Positions 42,114 through 51,302 are shown, counted from the stretch's first letter. The stretch is 64,000 nt of DNA from DASRDR01 sp035550795 (GCA_035550795.1 DASZOL010000016.1:38445-102444), one strand, 5' to 3'. Program-made: numbers and translations. The notes: a model not told the origin generated them from the letters alone.

Positions 42114-43967
42114 TCACCGATAGCCGGCCGCCTGCAGCTCGAACAGCTCCGCATACCGCCCGCGCTGCGACATCAGCTCGTCGTGCGTCCCGGTCGCTTC
42201 GATCTCGCCGTCGACCAGCACCAGGATCCGGTCCGCCATCCGCACCGTCGAGAAGCGGTGCGAGATCAGCACGGCCGTCTTCCCCTTGCTCAGCTCCTTG
42301 AAGCGCTGGAACACCTCGAACTCCGCGCGCGCGTCGAGCGCGGCCGTGGGCTCGTCAAGGATCAGCAGCTGTGCGTCCCGCATGTAGGCTCGCGCGATCG
42401 CCACCTTTTGCCACTCCCCCCCCGACAGGTCCACGCCCGTGCGGAATCGCTTGCCGATCACCTGGTCGTATCCCCGTGGCAGCCGCTCGATCACGGCGTC
42501 GGCCCCGCTCCGCTCCGCGGCCGCGATGATGCGCGGGCGGTCGTGGCGTGCCTCGATGCGTCCCACCGCGATGTTGTCCGCTGCCGTCAGGTGGTAGCGC
42601 ACGAAGTCCTGGAAGATCACCCCGATGTTGCGGCGCAGGTCGTCCAGGTCGTACTCCCTGAGGTCGTGGCCGTCGAGCAGGATCCGCCCCTCATCCGGGT
42701 CGTAGAGACGCGCGAGCAGCTTGACCAGCGTCGTCTTGCCGGCACCGTTCTCCCCGACCAGCGCGACCACCTCGCCCGCCTTCACGGTGACGGACAGATG
42801 GCGCACCGCCCAGCGCTCCGCACCGGGGTAGATGAAGCCGACGTCCTCGAAGACGAATCCGTCGCGAATGACGACGGGAAACGGCCGCGCGCTCGGCGCG
42901 GACAAGATCTCGGGCTCAACCTCGAAGAACGAGAACAGGTCGTCGAGATACAGCGCCTGTCCGGCGACCTGTGAGAAGCCGGAGAGCAGGCTTTCGAGCA
43001 GCGTGCGCAGGCGGCGGAAGGACCCGGCGAGAAAGGTGAGATCGCCGATCGTGAAGTCGCCGCGCAACGTGCGCCACGCGATGAGCGCGTACGCCACGTA
43101 GTAGCCCAGCGTCCCGATCGTCGTCAGCAGCGCGCCCCAGAGCGCACGACGCTGCGCCAGCGCTCGGTTGGCGCGGTAGAAGCCGTCGGCCAGCATCCGG
43201 TAGCGCGCGATCAGGAACGCGTTGAGCCCGAAGATCTTCACTTCCTTCGCGGTCTCGACGCTGGCGCCCGTCTGCCGCACGTAGTCCAGCTCGCGGCGCT
43301 CCGGGGTGCGGCCGTAGTCGAGCGAGTAGCTGCGCGCGTTGAAGTGGATCTCGCCCAGAAGCGCTGGCACCAGCGCCACCAGCAGCAGCGCGATCAGGCC
43401 CGGGGCATACGCGACCAGACCGGCGCCGAACGTGACGATCGTGACGATGTCCTGCGCCTGGCCGAAGAGCTGCGACAGCAGAGGCAGGCGGCCGCTGGCC
43501 TGGCGCCGGGCGCGCTCCAGCCCGTCCTGCAGCTCGCTGTCCTCGAAGTCTTCGAGATCCAGCGTCGCCGCATGCTCCATCAGCCGGATACTGATGGCGT
43601 TGGTGAAACGCTCGGACAACAGGGTGTCGACGAGCAGGACCGCGCGCCCGAGGAGGTCGGCCAGCACCGCCAGCGCCAGCTCGACCGCCAGCAGCCAGAG
43701 CAGCCGGTCGAGCAGGCCGGCGTCGAGCCACGCCCGCAGGCCGCCAGGCACGCCCGCCATGCCGGACAGCCGGATCACCTCGTCGATAATCAGCTTGCCG
43801 ACATAGAGCGTCGCCACCGGCAGCAGCGCACGCAGCACGCGCAACGCGAGGTTGCCGACCGTCAGGCCGGGCGCGGTCTGCCAGACCAGGCCAAGAAACG
43901 GCGGAAGGTTGCGCAGTGCGCCGACGCGTTCGCGCAGCGAGCGCTGGGGAACCGGAGGGGAAGGCAT
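42114..43967 (-). CDS. ABC transporter, fused membrane and ATP-binding domains (MsbA/exporter type)
   Basis: 617 residues from ATG 43967. Residues ~1-340 are a six-helix exporter domain, including LLVDTLLSERFTNAISIRLM. The C-terminal ATPase has Walker A VALVGENGAGKTTLVKLLAR, the signature LSGGEWQKVAIARAYM, Walker B LLILDEPTAALDARA and the switch His VLISHRFSTVRMADR. Forms a homodimer or heterodimer; substrate (lipid, peptide or drug) is not evident. The 255-bp gap before the HAD gene contains nothing recognisable. Confidence 0.92.
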   Translation of the reverse strand: MPSPPVPQRSLRERVGALRNLPPFLGLVWQTAPGLTVGNLALRVLRALLPVATLYVGKLIIDEVIRLSGMAGVPGGLRAWLDAGLLDRLLWLLAVELALAVLADLLGRAVLLVDTLLSERFTNAISIRLMEHAATLDLEDFEDSELQDGLERARRQASGRLPLLSQLFGQAQDIVTIVTFGAGLVAYAPGLIALLLVALVPALLGEIHFNARSYSLDYGRTPERRELDYVRQTGASVETAKEVKIFGLNAFLIARYRMLADGFYRANRALAQRRALWGALLTTIGTLGYYVAYALIAWRTLRGDFTIGDLTFLAGSFRRLRTLLESLLSGFSQVAGQALYLDDLFSFFEVEPEILSAPSARPFPVVIRDGFVFEDVGFIYPGAERWAVRHLSVTVKAGEVVALVGENGAGKTTLVKLLARLYDPDEGRILLDGHDLREYDLDDLRRNIGVIFQDFVRYHLTAADNIAVGRIEARHDRPRIIAAAERSGADAVIERLPRGYDQVIGKRFRTGVDLSGGEWQKVAIARAYMRDAQLLILDEPTAALDARAEFEVFQRFKELSKGKTAVLISHRFSTVRMADRILVLVDGEIEATGTHDELMSQRGRYAELFELQAAGYR

Positions 43968-44206
43968 GGCGTTACCCCGACGATGATCCTCCCACACTTG
44001 CGGGCTCGGCGCCGAACCCTCGGGTCTGGGCCAGCGATCCGACGGCTCGACACGATCCCGGACGACAGCCTTCGGCGCACGGCGTCAGCCCGCGGCTCCA
44101 CGTTTCTCGGCGGCCGGCGAGGCGGCGGCCGCCGGATCCGCTGGAGCAGCGCCCTTGGTTCGCCGGAGGAAGGCAACCTCGGAATCGAGCGGAGTGAGAC
44201 AGCCTC

Positions 44207-44803
44207 CTACCGGAGCAAGAGGATCACCGACGCGGCGAGCAGGGCGCCCATGGCGCCGTTGAAGATCCGGAAGGCGCGCTCGGACCGCAGAAGGCTTTGC
44301 AGAGCCGCACCGAAGGCCAACCAGGGGAAGCAACTGGGAAGGCACGCCAGCAGGAAGACGAGCCCGAGGGCGGCGGACTGCCCCAGCGCGCTCCCGCCCT
44401 CCGCGTCGAGGAAGGTGGCGGCTGCGCTGGCACTCACAAGCCACGATTTCGGGTTCACCCACTGAAAGGTCGCGGCGGCCACCAGACCGATGGGTCGGTC
44501 GTCCGCTCCGGCGCCGACCCGCCGGGCGGTCGCGATCCTCCACGCGAGCCAGCACAGGACCGCCGCGCCGCACCACCTCACGCCCGTCAGGACGGCGGGC
44601 TTCTCGAGCAGCACGCCGCCGAGGCCGAAGGCCACGACGAACATCATCGCCGCCATGCCGAGTGCGACGCCAAGCAGGCACGGGAGGCCGCGGAGGATGC
44701 CCACGTTCGCTCCGATCGCCGTCAGGAGCACGTTGCTGGGTCCCGGCGTCCCGGCGGCGGCGACCGAGAAGAGGAAGAACGCGACGGCCTGCTCGCGCGT
44801 CAT
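44207..44803 (-). CDS. LysE/RhtB-family amino acid exporter
   Basis: 198 residues from ATG 44803. AGTPGPSNVLLTAIGANVGI is the LysE family start with the PGP motif. Further helices include CLLGVALGMAAMMFVVAFGL, and the conserved ATFQWVNPKSWLVSASAAA (NPK). About six helices. Divergent from an AraC regulator 36 bp away, a common regulator-exporter pair. Confidence 0.9.
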   Translation of the reverse strand: MTREQAVAFFLFSVAAAGTPGPSNVLLTAIGANVGILRGLPCLLGVALGMAAMMFVVAFGLGGVLLEKPAVLTGVRWCGAAVLCWLAWRIATARRVGAGADDRPIGLVAAATFQWVNPKSWLVSASAAATFLDAEGGSALGQSAALGLVFLLACLPSCFPWLAFGAALQSLLRSERAFRIFNGAMGALLAASVILLLR

Positions 44804-44839
44804 CTCGACCCGTCGCCGCGCCTCGGATAGACTCGCCGC

Positions 44840-45724
44840 ATGCGCCGCATCGTACGGGGATCGGCGGGCAAGGGTCTTGTACGTTCGTGCGAGGGCAGGG
44901 ACTGGATGTGCGCGACCACCCCCGGCGAGGGCCTCGAGCTGCTGCAAGCGTGGTTCGCCGGGCGGGCCTTCGACCGGCATCGTCACGACACCTATGCCAT
45001 CGGCGTTACCGAGGCCGGCGTCCAGACGTTCGACTATCGAGGCCGGGCCGAGCGGAGTGTGCCGGGACAGGTCGTCGTGCTTCACCCCGACGAGGCGCAC
45101 GACGGCCGCGCCGGGACCGGCGCCGGGTTCGGCTACCGGATCGCGTACGTCGAGCCGGCGCGGATCGCCGCCGCCGTTCGCGCGATCCGGGGGCGCCCGG
45201 CCGCACTCCCGTTCGTGTCCGAGCCCGTCTTGACCAACGAGACGCTGAGGCGGGCGGTCACGGCGGCCTTCCGGTGCGGGCGCGAGCCCCTGGCGGTGGA
45301 CGCGCTCGTGCTGGGGCTGGCGGCGGGCCTGGTCGAGGCGGAGCGGGACGGCCCTCGAGCTCGGCCGCCGCGGCGCCTCGATCACGCTGCGCTCGAGCGG
45401 GCCCGGGCTTTCCTCGACGGCCAGCCGGGCGTCGTGCGGTCGGACGAGCTCGAGGCTGTCGGAGGCCTGGGCCGCTATGACCTTGCCCGCCAGTTCCGCG
45501 TCGCGTACGGGGTGAGCCCGTATCGCTACTCGCTGATGCGGCGGCTCGACCGCGCCCGCGCCTCGATCGGCGGCGAGACGCCGCTGGCGGAGCTGGCGCT
45601 GGCGGCGGGATTCGTCGACCAGGCGCACTTCACGCGCATGTTCCGATCGGCCTTCGGCGTCACGCCCGGACGCTACGCCCGGCTCTGCCGAGCGGCGCCT
45701 GGACCGAAGGGTCGGGGCGCGTGA
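44840..45724 (+). CDS. AraC-family transcriptional regulator
   Basis: 294 residues. An N-terminal cupin sensor domain (AraC_binding: RHRHDTYAIGVTEAGVQTFD) is followed by two HTH motifs at the C-terminus: YDLARQFRVAYGVSPYRYS and LAELALAAGFVDQAHFTRMF with RSAFGVTPGRYAR. Divergent from the LysE exporter gene, which it probably controls through the very short shared region. Sensor ligand unknown. Confidence 0.9.
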   Translation: MRRIVRGSAGKGLVRSCEGRDWMCATTPGEGLELLQAWFAGRAFDRHRHDTYAIGVTEAGVQTFDYRGRAERSVPGQVVVLHPDEAHDGRAGTGAGFGYRIAYVEPARIAAAVRAIRGRPAALPFVSEPVLTNETLRRAVTAAFRCGREPLAVDALVLGLAAGLVEAERDGPRARPPRRLDHAALERARAFLDGQPGVVRSDELEAVGGLGRYDLARQFRVAYGVSPYRYSLMRRLDRARASIGGETPLAELALAAGFVDQAHFTRMFRSAFGVTPGRYARLCRAAPGPKGRGA

Positions 45725-45977
45725 CCGTTGCAGCTCCCTGCCCTATCCGGATGCAAGACGATCAGCATCGATGCAGAGAGTGCTCGATGGCTCGGCGAAC
45801 GTCGACATCCTGGACGCGGTACTCTTGCAACAGAGACGGATACGTCCTCGAGGCGGTCCCCGGGTGCGCGCTGGCCGCGGCTGGCATCTCTCTGTCGCAC
45901 GCCAGCTTGGGCACGCGACCGCGGAGCGAGATGCGCCGACCTGACCGAGGATAGCGCTTCAGGGGGAGGAGGTAACC

Positions 45978-48044
45978 ATGGGCTCAACGGCCCAGCAGAG
46001 GGGGAGCAGGACCGACTCCACGCCGGGCGACACCAAGCCCGGAGCGCAGAAGGGTGGCGGGTGGCCGACGATGCCGCCGGGTAGAACCTGGCTGTGGTTC
46101 CTGCTCGTGCTGCTCGCGAACTTCCTCGTGGCGAGGCTCCTGCTGCCGGGTCCGGCAGCCCCCGTCACCGTGCCCTACACCCTGTTCAAGGCGGAGGTCG
46201 GCAAGGGCAACGTCCAGGCGATTCACAGCCAGGGTGACGCCGTCACGGGGCGCTTCAAGACACCGGTCACTTATCCGCCGGCGGTCGACGCGAGCGCGGC
46301 CCCCAAGGGGGAGCCCAAAGCGTCGACCGAGCGCGGGGCAGCGCCGGGCGACCAGCCCAAGACGGTGACTTCCTTCACGACGACGCTCCCCACCTTCGTC
46401 GACCCGGGACTGGAAGCGTTCTTGATCGAGAATGGCGTCGAGATCAGCGCCAAACCGATCGAAGAGGGCGGCAGCCTCTTGACGACGCTCCTGTTCGGGT
46501 TCGGCCCGGCCCTGCTCTTCATCGGCTTCTACGTCTGGATGTTTCGTCGAGCGCAGCAGGGCGCCGGCTTGGGCGGCGGCCTCATGGGCATCGGCAAGAG
46601 CAAGGCGCGACGCTACGACCCGGAGCAGGGGGCGAAGGTCACCTTCGACGACGTCGCCGGGATCGACGAGGCGGAGAACGAGCTGGTCGAGATCGTGGAT
46701 TTCCTCCGGGACCCCCCGAAGTACACGCGCCTGGGCGGGACCGCGCCGAAGGGCGTGCTGCTGGTCGGCCCGCCGGGGACGGGAAAGACCTTGCTGGCGA
46801 AGGCGGTCGCGGGCGAGGCGGGGGTGCCGTTCTTCTCCATGAGCGGCTCGGAGTTCGTGGAGATGATCGTGGGGGTGGGGGCGGCGAGAGTGCGGGATCT
46901 CTTCAAGCAGGCGCGCGAGCACGCGCCCGCGATCATCTTCATCGACGAGCTCGACGCCATCGGCCGCGCGCGGGGACAGATGGTGATCGGGGGATCGAGC
47001 GAGCAAGAGCAGACGTTGAACCAGATCCTGACGGAAATGGACGGCTTTTCGAGCCGGGAGGGGATCATCGTGCTGGCGGCGACGAACCAGCCTGACGTGC
47101 TCGACAAGGCGCTCCTGCGGCCCGGACGCTTTGACCGGCGCGTGGTGGTGAACCTGCCAGACAAGACCGGGCGCGAGGCCATACTCAAGGTCCACACGCG
47201 CCGTGTGCCGCTCGCGAGCGACGTCAGCCTCGGGGAGCTGGCCGCCACGACGCCGGGACTCTCGGGGGCGGATCTGAAGAACCTGGTCAACGAGGCAGCG
47301 CTGCTGGCGGCCCGGCGCGAGCAGAACGAGGTCCGTCACAAGGACTTCCTGGACTCGCTGGAGAAGATCGTGCTCGGCCCCCAGCGCCCGCTCCTCCTGA
47401 GCCGCGCCGACAAGGAGCGCATCGCCTACCACGAGGGCGGACACACCATCCTGGGGCTGGTGGTCCCCGGTGCCGACCCGGTGAACCGGGTATCCATCGT
47501 GCCGCGCGGGCAGGCGCTCGGTGTGACCTATCAGCGCCCCGACAGCGACCGCTACAACTATCCGGAAGCCTATCTGCGCGCGAGGATCGTCGGGATGCTG
47601 GGCGGCCGAGCGGCCGAGGAGATCGTCTACGGGACCAAGACGACCGGGGCCGAAAACGATATCGAGCAAGCCACCGGCCTGGCCCGCCGGATGGTCACGC
47701 GCTGGGGCATGAGCGAGCGAGTCGGGATGGTGCAGCTCGCCCCGCGGGAGAACCCCTACCTGGGCGGCTGGGGCGGGTACGGAGGCGCCAGGTCGTTCAG
47801 CGAGGCGACGGCGGAAGCCATCGATGCCGAGGTGCTCAAGATCATCGGCGAGAGCCACGAGGAGGCCCGACGTCTGCTGATCGCACACCGCAAGCAGCTC
47901 GACGCGCTCGCCGAGGCCCTGCTCTCGCGGGAAACCCTCGACGAGCAGGAGATCCTCGAGGTCACGGGGCTCCCCCCCGCCCCTGCCCTGAAGACCGAGA
48001 TCCTGCCGGCTCCCGGGGCGGGTCGCGACGCGGACGGCCGGTGA
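45978..48044 (+). CDS. ftsH: ATP-dependent zinc metalloprotease FtsH
   Basis: 688 residues; GGGGGAGGAGG precedes ATG 45978. Two membrane helices (WLWFLLVLLANFLVARLLL and LLFGFGPALLFIGFYVWMF) flank a periplasmic domain enlarged by an Ala/Pro/Lys-rich insert (residues ~100-130). AAA domain: Walker A GPPGTGKT, Walker B IIFIDELDAIG, SRH LRPGRFDRR. Protease: HEGGH zinc motif (HEXXH) and third ligand in AENDIEQATGLA. Degrades membrane and regulatory proteins. It stands alone, not in a cell-division or hpt locus. Confidence 0.97.
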   Translation: MGSTAQQRGSRTDSTPGDTKPGAQKGGGWPTMPPGRTWLWFLLVLLANFLVARLLLPGPAAPVTVPYTLFKAEVGKGNVQAIHSQGDAVTGRFKTPVTYPPAVDASAAPKGEPKASTERGAAPGDQPKTVTSFTTTLPTFVDPGLEAFLIENGVEISAKPIEEGGSLLTTLLFGFGPALLFIGFYVWMFRRAQQGAGLGGGLMGIGKSKARRYDPEQGAKVTFDDVAGIDEAENELVEIVDFLRDPPKYTRLGGTAPKGVLLVGPPGTGKTLLAKAVAGEAGVPFFSMSGSEFVEMIVGVGAARVRDLFKQAREHAPAIIFIDELDAIGRARGQMVIGGSSEQEQTLNQILTEMDGFSSREGIIVLAATNQPDVLDKALLRPGRFDRRVVVNLPDKTGREAILKVHTRRVPLASDVSLGELAATTPGLSGADLKNLVNEAALLAARREQNEVRHKDFLDSLEKIVLGPQRPLLLSRADKERIAYHEGGHTILGLVVPGADPVNRVSIVPRGQALGVTYQRPDSDRYNYPEAYLRARIVGMLGGRAAEEIVYGTKTTGAENDIEQATGLARRMVTRWGMSERVGMVQLAPRENPYLGGWGGYGGARSFSEATAEAIDAEVLKIIGESHEEARRLLIAHRKQLDALAEALLSRETLDEQEILEVTGLPPAPALKTEILPAPGAGRDADGR

Positions 48045-48070
48045 TCGGCTGTCCGGCTGGATTGCCGATC
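48043..48070. terminator. Hairpin between convergent ftsH and hemerythrin genes
   Basis: GATCGGC (48043-48049) and GCCGATC (48064-48070) form a perfect 7-bp stem with a 14-base loop starting within the ftsH stop codon. It lies between convergent genes and could end both transcripts, though no T-run is present. Confidence 0.35.
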
Positions 48071-48080
48071 GCGCTCTCGG

Positions 48081-48608
48081 TCAGGCGCGAGTCCTCCCGG
48101 TCTCGTGCCCCTGGCGGCTCTTCGCCCGCTTGGCCGCCCTTTCCATCGCCTCGAACATCCCCCGCGCGGCCTCGGGGCTGAGCCGCGCATCGAGGAGGGG
48201 CAGGTACACGTCCTCCTCCTTGGCGAAGTGCAGCTTGACGACCGCGTAAAGCCCGTACAACACGCGGCGCAGCGCCTCCGCCTGGGCCTCGCCGAGCGTC
48301 GCCTGTGACAGCTCCGATCGGAGCGACGCCAGCTCACCGGTGAGCCGCCCCACCTCGGCGTGGTCGCGGCTCATCGTGGCGGTCGCCTCCGGCGCGCCCA
48401 GGATCCGTCCCACGACGGGATAGAGAGCCTCTTCCTCCGCCTCCGCGTGCGGGATCAGGTGGCGCCGCAAGAACTCGAACGCCTCGTCGACGTCCCGCCG
48501 GAGCGACTCGATCGGCGCCTGGCCCACCGAGTCCGCGACCGTGCGGAGCCTCTCGATGTGCGGGATCAGCTCCTTGTGCTCCGCGCGAAGGGGCAGCGTG
48601 ATCGTCAT
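48081..48608 (-). CDS. Hemerythrin-domain protein
   Basis: 175 residues from ATG 48608 (GGAGGAAGG upstream). His/Glu iron-binding pattern of a hemerythrin HHE bundle: LRAEHKELIPHIERLRTV, RRHLIPHAEAEEEALYPVVG, MSRDHAEVGRLTGEL, and LHFAKEEDVYLPLLD. Binds O2 or protects/repairs iron under nitrosative or oxidative stress. The C-terminus is a basic tail (RAAKRAKSRQGHETGRTRA). Confidence 0.9.
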   Translation of the reverse strand: MTITLPLRAEHKELIPHIERLRTVADSVGQAPIESLRRDVDEAFEFLRRHLIPHAEAEEEALYPVVGRILGAPEATATMSRDHAEVGRLTGELASLRSELSQATLGEAQAEALRRVLYGLYAVVKLHFAKEEDVYLPLLDARLSPEAARGMFEAMERAAKRAKSRQGHETGRTRA

Positions 48609-48765
48609 GCCTTCCTCCTCGGCGTCATGCCACTCGGCATGCCCCCCCCGGTGAGCGCACCCCTGGTCCCGAGGCAGATTGCCTCCACGTCCGGCGTGCC
48701 GGAGGCGCTCGGTGAGGGCGTGAGCGGCTCCGTCGGGGGGACCGAATCGTTCAATGCCTGGCCGC

Positions 48766-49173
48766 CTACTCCGTCGTCTTGCCGTCGAAGTGCTCCTTCG
48801 ACGCGAGCGCGTCCGCCTTCGCGGCGTGGACGGTGCCATCGAGGTGCTCGGGGGGCGCATACAGCGTGTACAGCTTCAGCGGCTTCTCGCCGATGTTCTT
48901 GACATTGTGTCGCGCGCCCGCGGGGACGACAATCGCCATGTCGCTCTTGATCTTCGTCCTGTGGCCGTCGATCCAGACTTCGCCCTTACCCTTCTCGATC
49001 CGGAAGAACTGGTCGCGGTCATGGTGCACCTCCTCACCGATCTCCTCACCGGCTCGGAGCGCCATCACTACGAGTTGCATCTGCTTGCCCGTGTAGAGCA
49101 CACGCCGGAAATCGGAATTCTCCTCGGTCCGGTCCTCAATGTCGTCGACGAATCCCTTCATCGGACTCTCCAT
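48766..49173 (-). CDS. Cupin-domain protein
   Basis: 135 residues (an ATG at 49161 is also possible). Cupin motif 1 is GEEVHHDRDQFFRIEKGKGE (H-x-H...E) and motif 2 is AIVVPAGARHNVKNIGEKPL. Typical of small single-domain metal-binding cupins; substrate not assignable. It is 157 bp upstream of the hemerythrin gene on the same strand. Confidence 0.88.
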   Translation of the reverse strand: MESPMKGFVDDIEDRTEENSDFRRVLYTGKQMQLVVMALRAGEEIGEEVHHDRDQFFRIEKGKGEVWIDGHRTKIKSDMAIVVPAGARHNVKNIGEKPLKLYTLYAPPEHLDGTVHAAKADALASKEHFDGKTTE

Positions 49174-49379
49174 TCGATGGGCGGAGGAGTGGATCGAACA
49201 TCACCGTCGCCAAGGTGCAAGCCCTGTGCCGAACTGCTCGTCAGCGATGGAATGCGGCGCCGTCACTCCGATCGGCTGACATGCGCATGGGACCGCACAC
49301 CCGTCGTGCTGGGCGTCGAGAGAGGGAGCCGCCGGGGCGAAGCCGCCCCATTGAGGAGGCGCTGCCCCACTGGCTGCGG

Positions 49380-49740
49380 GACCTCCTGGCGCTCAAGCGA
49401 CCCACCTCGTGGCCGCGATCCGCTCCGTCCTCCGAGGCAAGACGTACCTGAGCCCGGAGCTCGCCCAGGACGTCCTCGGGATGCTGGCGGAGCCAGGCGC
49501 GTCGGGCCGCGAGAAGCTGACGCCTCGCCAGCGGGAGGTGGGGCGGCTCCTCGCCGACGGGCGGACGATGAAGGAGGTGGCGGCCGCCCTGAGCGTATCC
49601 CCCGCACGGTGGAAACGCACAAGTGCCAGATCATGGCCGCGCTGGGACTCGCGAGCACGGCAGAGCTCATCCGCTACGCCCTCGAGCACGGGCTCATCAC
49701 GCCACCCTCCCGGGGTAGCGACCGAGATGCTCGCCCGCCG
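49380..49740 (+). pseudogene. LuxR/NarL-type response regulator remnant, frameshifted
   Basis: The linker and HTH of a NarL-type regulator survive: AAIRSVLRGKTYLSPELAQD, then LTPRQREVGRLLADGRTMKE with VAAALSVSP. The frame then shifts by one base at ~49600, and the recognition helix continues in the next frame as RTVETHKCQIMAALGLASTA with ELIRYALEHGLITPP. The receiver domain is missing. The single-base deletion lies in a run of C (TCCCCCGC). Not functional. Confidence 0.7.
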
Positions 49741-49768
49741 AAGGCGCCGCCGATGGGACCGTGCGATC

Positions 49769-49968
49769 TCACCGGTCCCCAGGCGAGCGTTCGTGCTGTG
49801 GACCGTTCGTCCCCGGCGGCACGAACACTGTGATCTGCCGGTGGACGAAGTGGATCGCCGCGTCCTCGAGGACCTGCTTGGTCCGCCGGTAGGCACACGG
49901 CCGATGACGCACTGCTCGTCCGGCTCGGCGGTGAACTTCACCTTCACGAGCATGGCGCTGTCCACCAT
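49769..49968 (-). pseudogene. Mechanosensitive channel (MscS-type) C-terminal remnant, frameshifted
   Basis: The first frame reads LVKVKFTAEPDEQCVIGR and the second AYRRTKQVLEDAAIHFVHRQ then ITVFVPPG, joined by a shift near 49893. This matches the C-terminal alpha/beta domain of MscS-family channels (KVKFTT.PGEQ..IRREA.RRIK..F...GIEF). The membrane part is absent. Assigned from pattern memory only. Confidence 0.45.
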
Positions 49969-50029
49969 CGCGAGCTGACCGTCGCAGTGACCTGCAGCCC
50001 CAACGTGGGCTGCCAGTCACTGGATGTGC

Positions 50030-50212
50030 CTACTCCCGCGCCATCATCACCCGCAGGCGTTCCTCGTGGTCGATGAAGTGGTCTGCGTCCTCGACGTCCT
50101 AACCGAGGTCGATCTGCACCCAGTTGATCTTACCGTTGAACGTGCTGCCATGCGCAGTGTAGTCGGGGATCGGCAGGACGCTTCGCTGAACGTTGTCGGT
50201 CATGCCACTCAT
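50030..50212 (-). pseudogene. Arylsulfatase-like relic keeping only the two ends
   Basis: ATG 50212 has GGAGGAG upstream. The first codons MSGMTDNVQRSVLPIPDY look like an arylsulfatase N-terminus. Immediately after come TFNGKINWVQIDLG, an in-frame TAG (50099-50101), and DVEDADHFIDHEERLRVMMA with RE-stop, which look like the C-terminus of the same family. About 700 codons between the two ends would have been deleted. Low-to-moderate confidence in the family, high that it is not a complete gene. Confidence 0.4.
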
Positions 50213-50272
50213 GATCGGTCTCCTCCCCAGGTCGACCTGGACACAGTTGAGGGGGCCGTGGCCATCTTGTGC

Positions 50273-50680
50273 TCAGGGGCAACCTGACGACCAGAAGCCG
50301 CCGCCCCTCACAGACGCACGATCCGGAGGGCTGATAAGGATCGCCTGCTCGACCTGCCGCATCCGCTCCGGCTTCAGCGCTCCCAGGCGGCCAACCAGAC
50401 GGCGCTTGTCCATGGACCGGATCTGATTCAGGAGCACTACCCCATCAACCTCAAGCCCGCCCTCCGACGCCCGCACGACGACCTCGGTCGGATAGGTCGG
50501 CTCCTCGAAGCGCGAGGTAATTACCGCGACGATCGTGATCGGGCTCCACCGGTTGGCGATGTCGTTCTGGATCACGAGGGCCGGGCGCGTCTTCCGAATC
50601 TCCGCGCCCATCGTCGGGTCGAAGTTGACGAGATACACCTCGCCCCGTCGCGGGTAGGCTACCGTCGAGGCGCCTGCCAC
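50273..50680 (-). CDS. PemK/MazF-family toxin (mRNA interferase)
   Basis: 135 residues from GTG 50680; an in-frame start at 50704 is also possible. Conserved PemK/MazF core: YPRRGEVYLVNFDPTMGAEI with KTRPALVIQNDIANRWSPIT, and the later EVDGVVLLNQIRSMDKRRLV. The RGE/RPALV residues contribute to the RNA-cleavage site. It overlaps the RHH antitoxin gene by 22 bp, the usual coupling. The final ~20 residues (RASVRGGGFWSSGCP) are atypical. Confidence 0.88.
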   Translation of the reverse strand: MAGASTVAYPRRGEVYLVNFDPTMGAEIRKTRPALVIQNDIANRWSPITIVAVITSRFEEPTYPTEVVVRASEGGLEVDGVVLLNQIRSMDKRRLVGRLGALKPERMRQVEQAILISPPDRASVRGGGFWSSGCP

Positions 50681-50904
50681 GCGTCCTCGTCCAGGTCGAC
50701 CCACTCCTCGGCCAGCAGCGCGTCGCGCTCGGCCCGCCGCACCGCACCCTCCTTCAAGAGTTTCCTGAGCTTGGTCCGACGCGCAGCCTGGACGAAATAC
50801 CGGACCGCCTGATCGATGAACCGGCTACGGTCACCCCGCGCCGTCGTCCGGTCAATGAGCCGGATGGTCTCCTCGGGCAGCGTGATGTTCACCCGTCGAT
50901 GCAC
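50659..50904 (-). CDS. Ribbon-helix-helix antitoxin (MazE/CopG type)
   Basis: 81 residues from GTG 50904, chosen because GGGGAGGTG lies ~9 bases upstream (an ATG at 50925 would put that SD inside the gene). RHH domain: RRVNITLPEETIRLIDRTTA with RSRFIDQAVRYFV. The C-terminal half is the toxin-binding tail (LLAEEWVDLDEDAWQAPRR). It forms a type II pair with the PemK-like toxin and should repress its own promoter. Confidence 0.85.
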   Translation of the reverse strand: MHRRVNITLPEETIRLIDRTTARGDRSRFIDQAVRYFVQAARRTKLRKLLKEGAVRRAERDALLAEEWVDLDEDAWQAPRR

Positions 50905-50938
50905 GGTGCGAGCACCTCCCCTCATGGTGGTCGCATCC

Positions 50939-50957
50939 TACACACCAGACGTGTGTA
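50939..50957 (-). promoter_or_regulatory. Antitoxin operator dyad in the TA promoter
   Basis: TACACAC-cagac-GTGTGTA is a perfect 7-bp inverted repeat, 35 bp upstream of GTG 50904. On the minus strand it lies between a weak TTCCAA (-35) and TAGGAT (-10, ~50934-50939) separated by 17 bp, ideal for autorepression by the RHH antitoxin. Confidence 0.6.
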
Positions 50958-51302
50958 TTGGAACCGTGCCCGGCGGTGGCGAGCTAGTGAGACGCCTTGG
51001 GGCGCCGTGAGGAGAATCGAAGGGTTCCCACTGACGTGGCAACGTCGTGTGACGCGTCATGAGAGGGGGGTGATGACGATCCATGGTTACCATTTCGGTG
51101 ACACGAGGCCACGCGTCGCGTCACGGCTCGGCGCACGCGGCGAGCGGGCGAAACCGGCTTCGATAGCGCGCATGGCCAGTGACTCCCGTCTGTCGACGGG
51201 TGCTCGAACAGGTCGGCGACCGGACGCGTCGAGCAGATCGCGGAGACCAGGAGCCCCGTGTTAGACTGGGAAAGCGCGCAACAACACCGGGCGAGCACGA
51301 CC
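50940..51302. other. Gene-free interval holding one copy of the ~95-bp dispersed repeat
   Basis: Between the TA pair and hicB. It contains GAATCGAAGGGTT (51014-51026), the palindrome TGACGCGTCA (51050-51059) and the tandem GGTTACC/GGTGACA element at 51083-51106, all related to 60594-60688. No protein-coding gene with a ribosome-binding site is visible. Confidence 0.5.
51011..51106 (+). repeat. Dispersed repeat, copy 1
   Basis: GAATCGAAGGGTT at 51014 is followed 69 bp later by ATGGTTACCATTTC and GGTGACACGA. Copy 2 at 60594-60688 has the same 13-mer followed 68 bp later by a closely related double GGTKACC element. The two copies are in the same orientation and ~9.6 kb apart. Confidence 0.55.

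Noticed and set aside
45984..47888. 634-codon minus-strand frame under ftsH
   Set aside because: Exact antisense shadow of a very well-supported FtsH; no motifs.
51050..51059. TGACGCGTCA palindrome as an operator
   Set aside because: A 10-bp palindrome rich in CG is expected by chance in such DNA, and no promoter is near; kept only as part of the repeat description.
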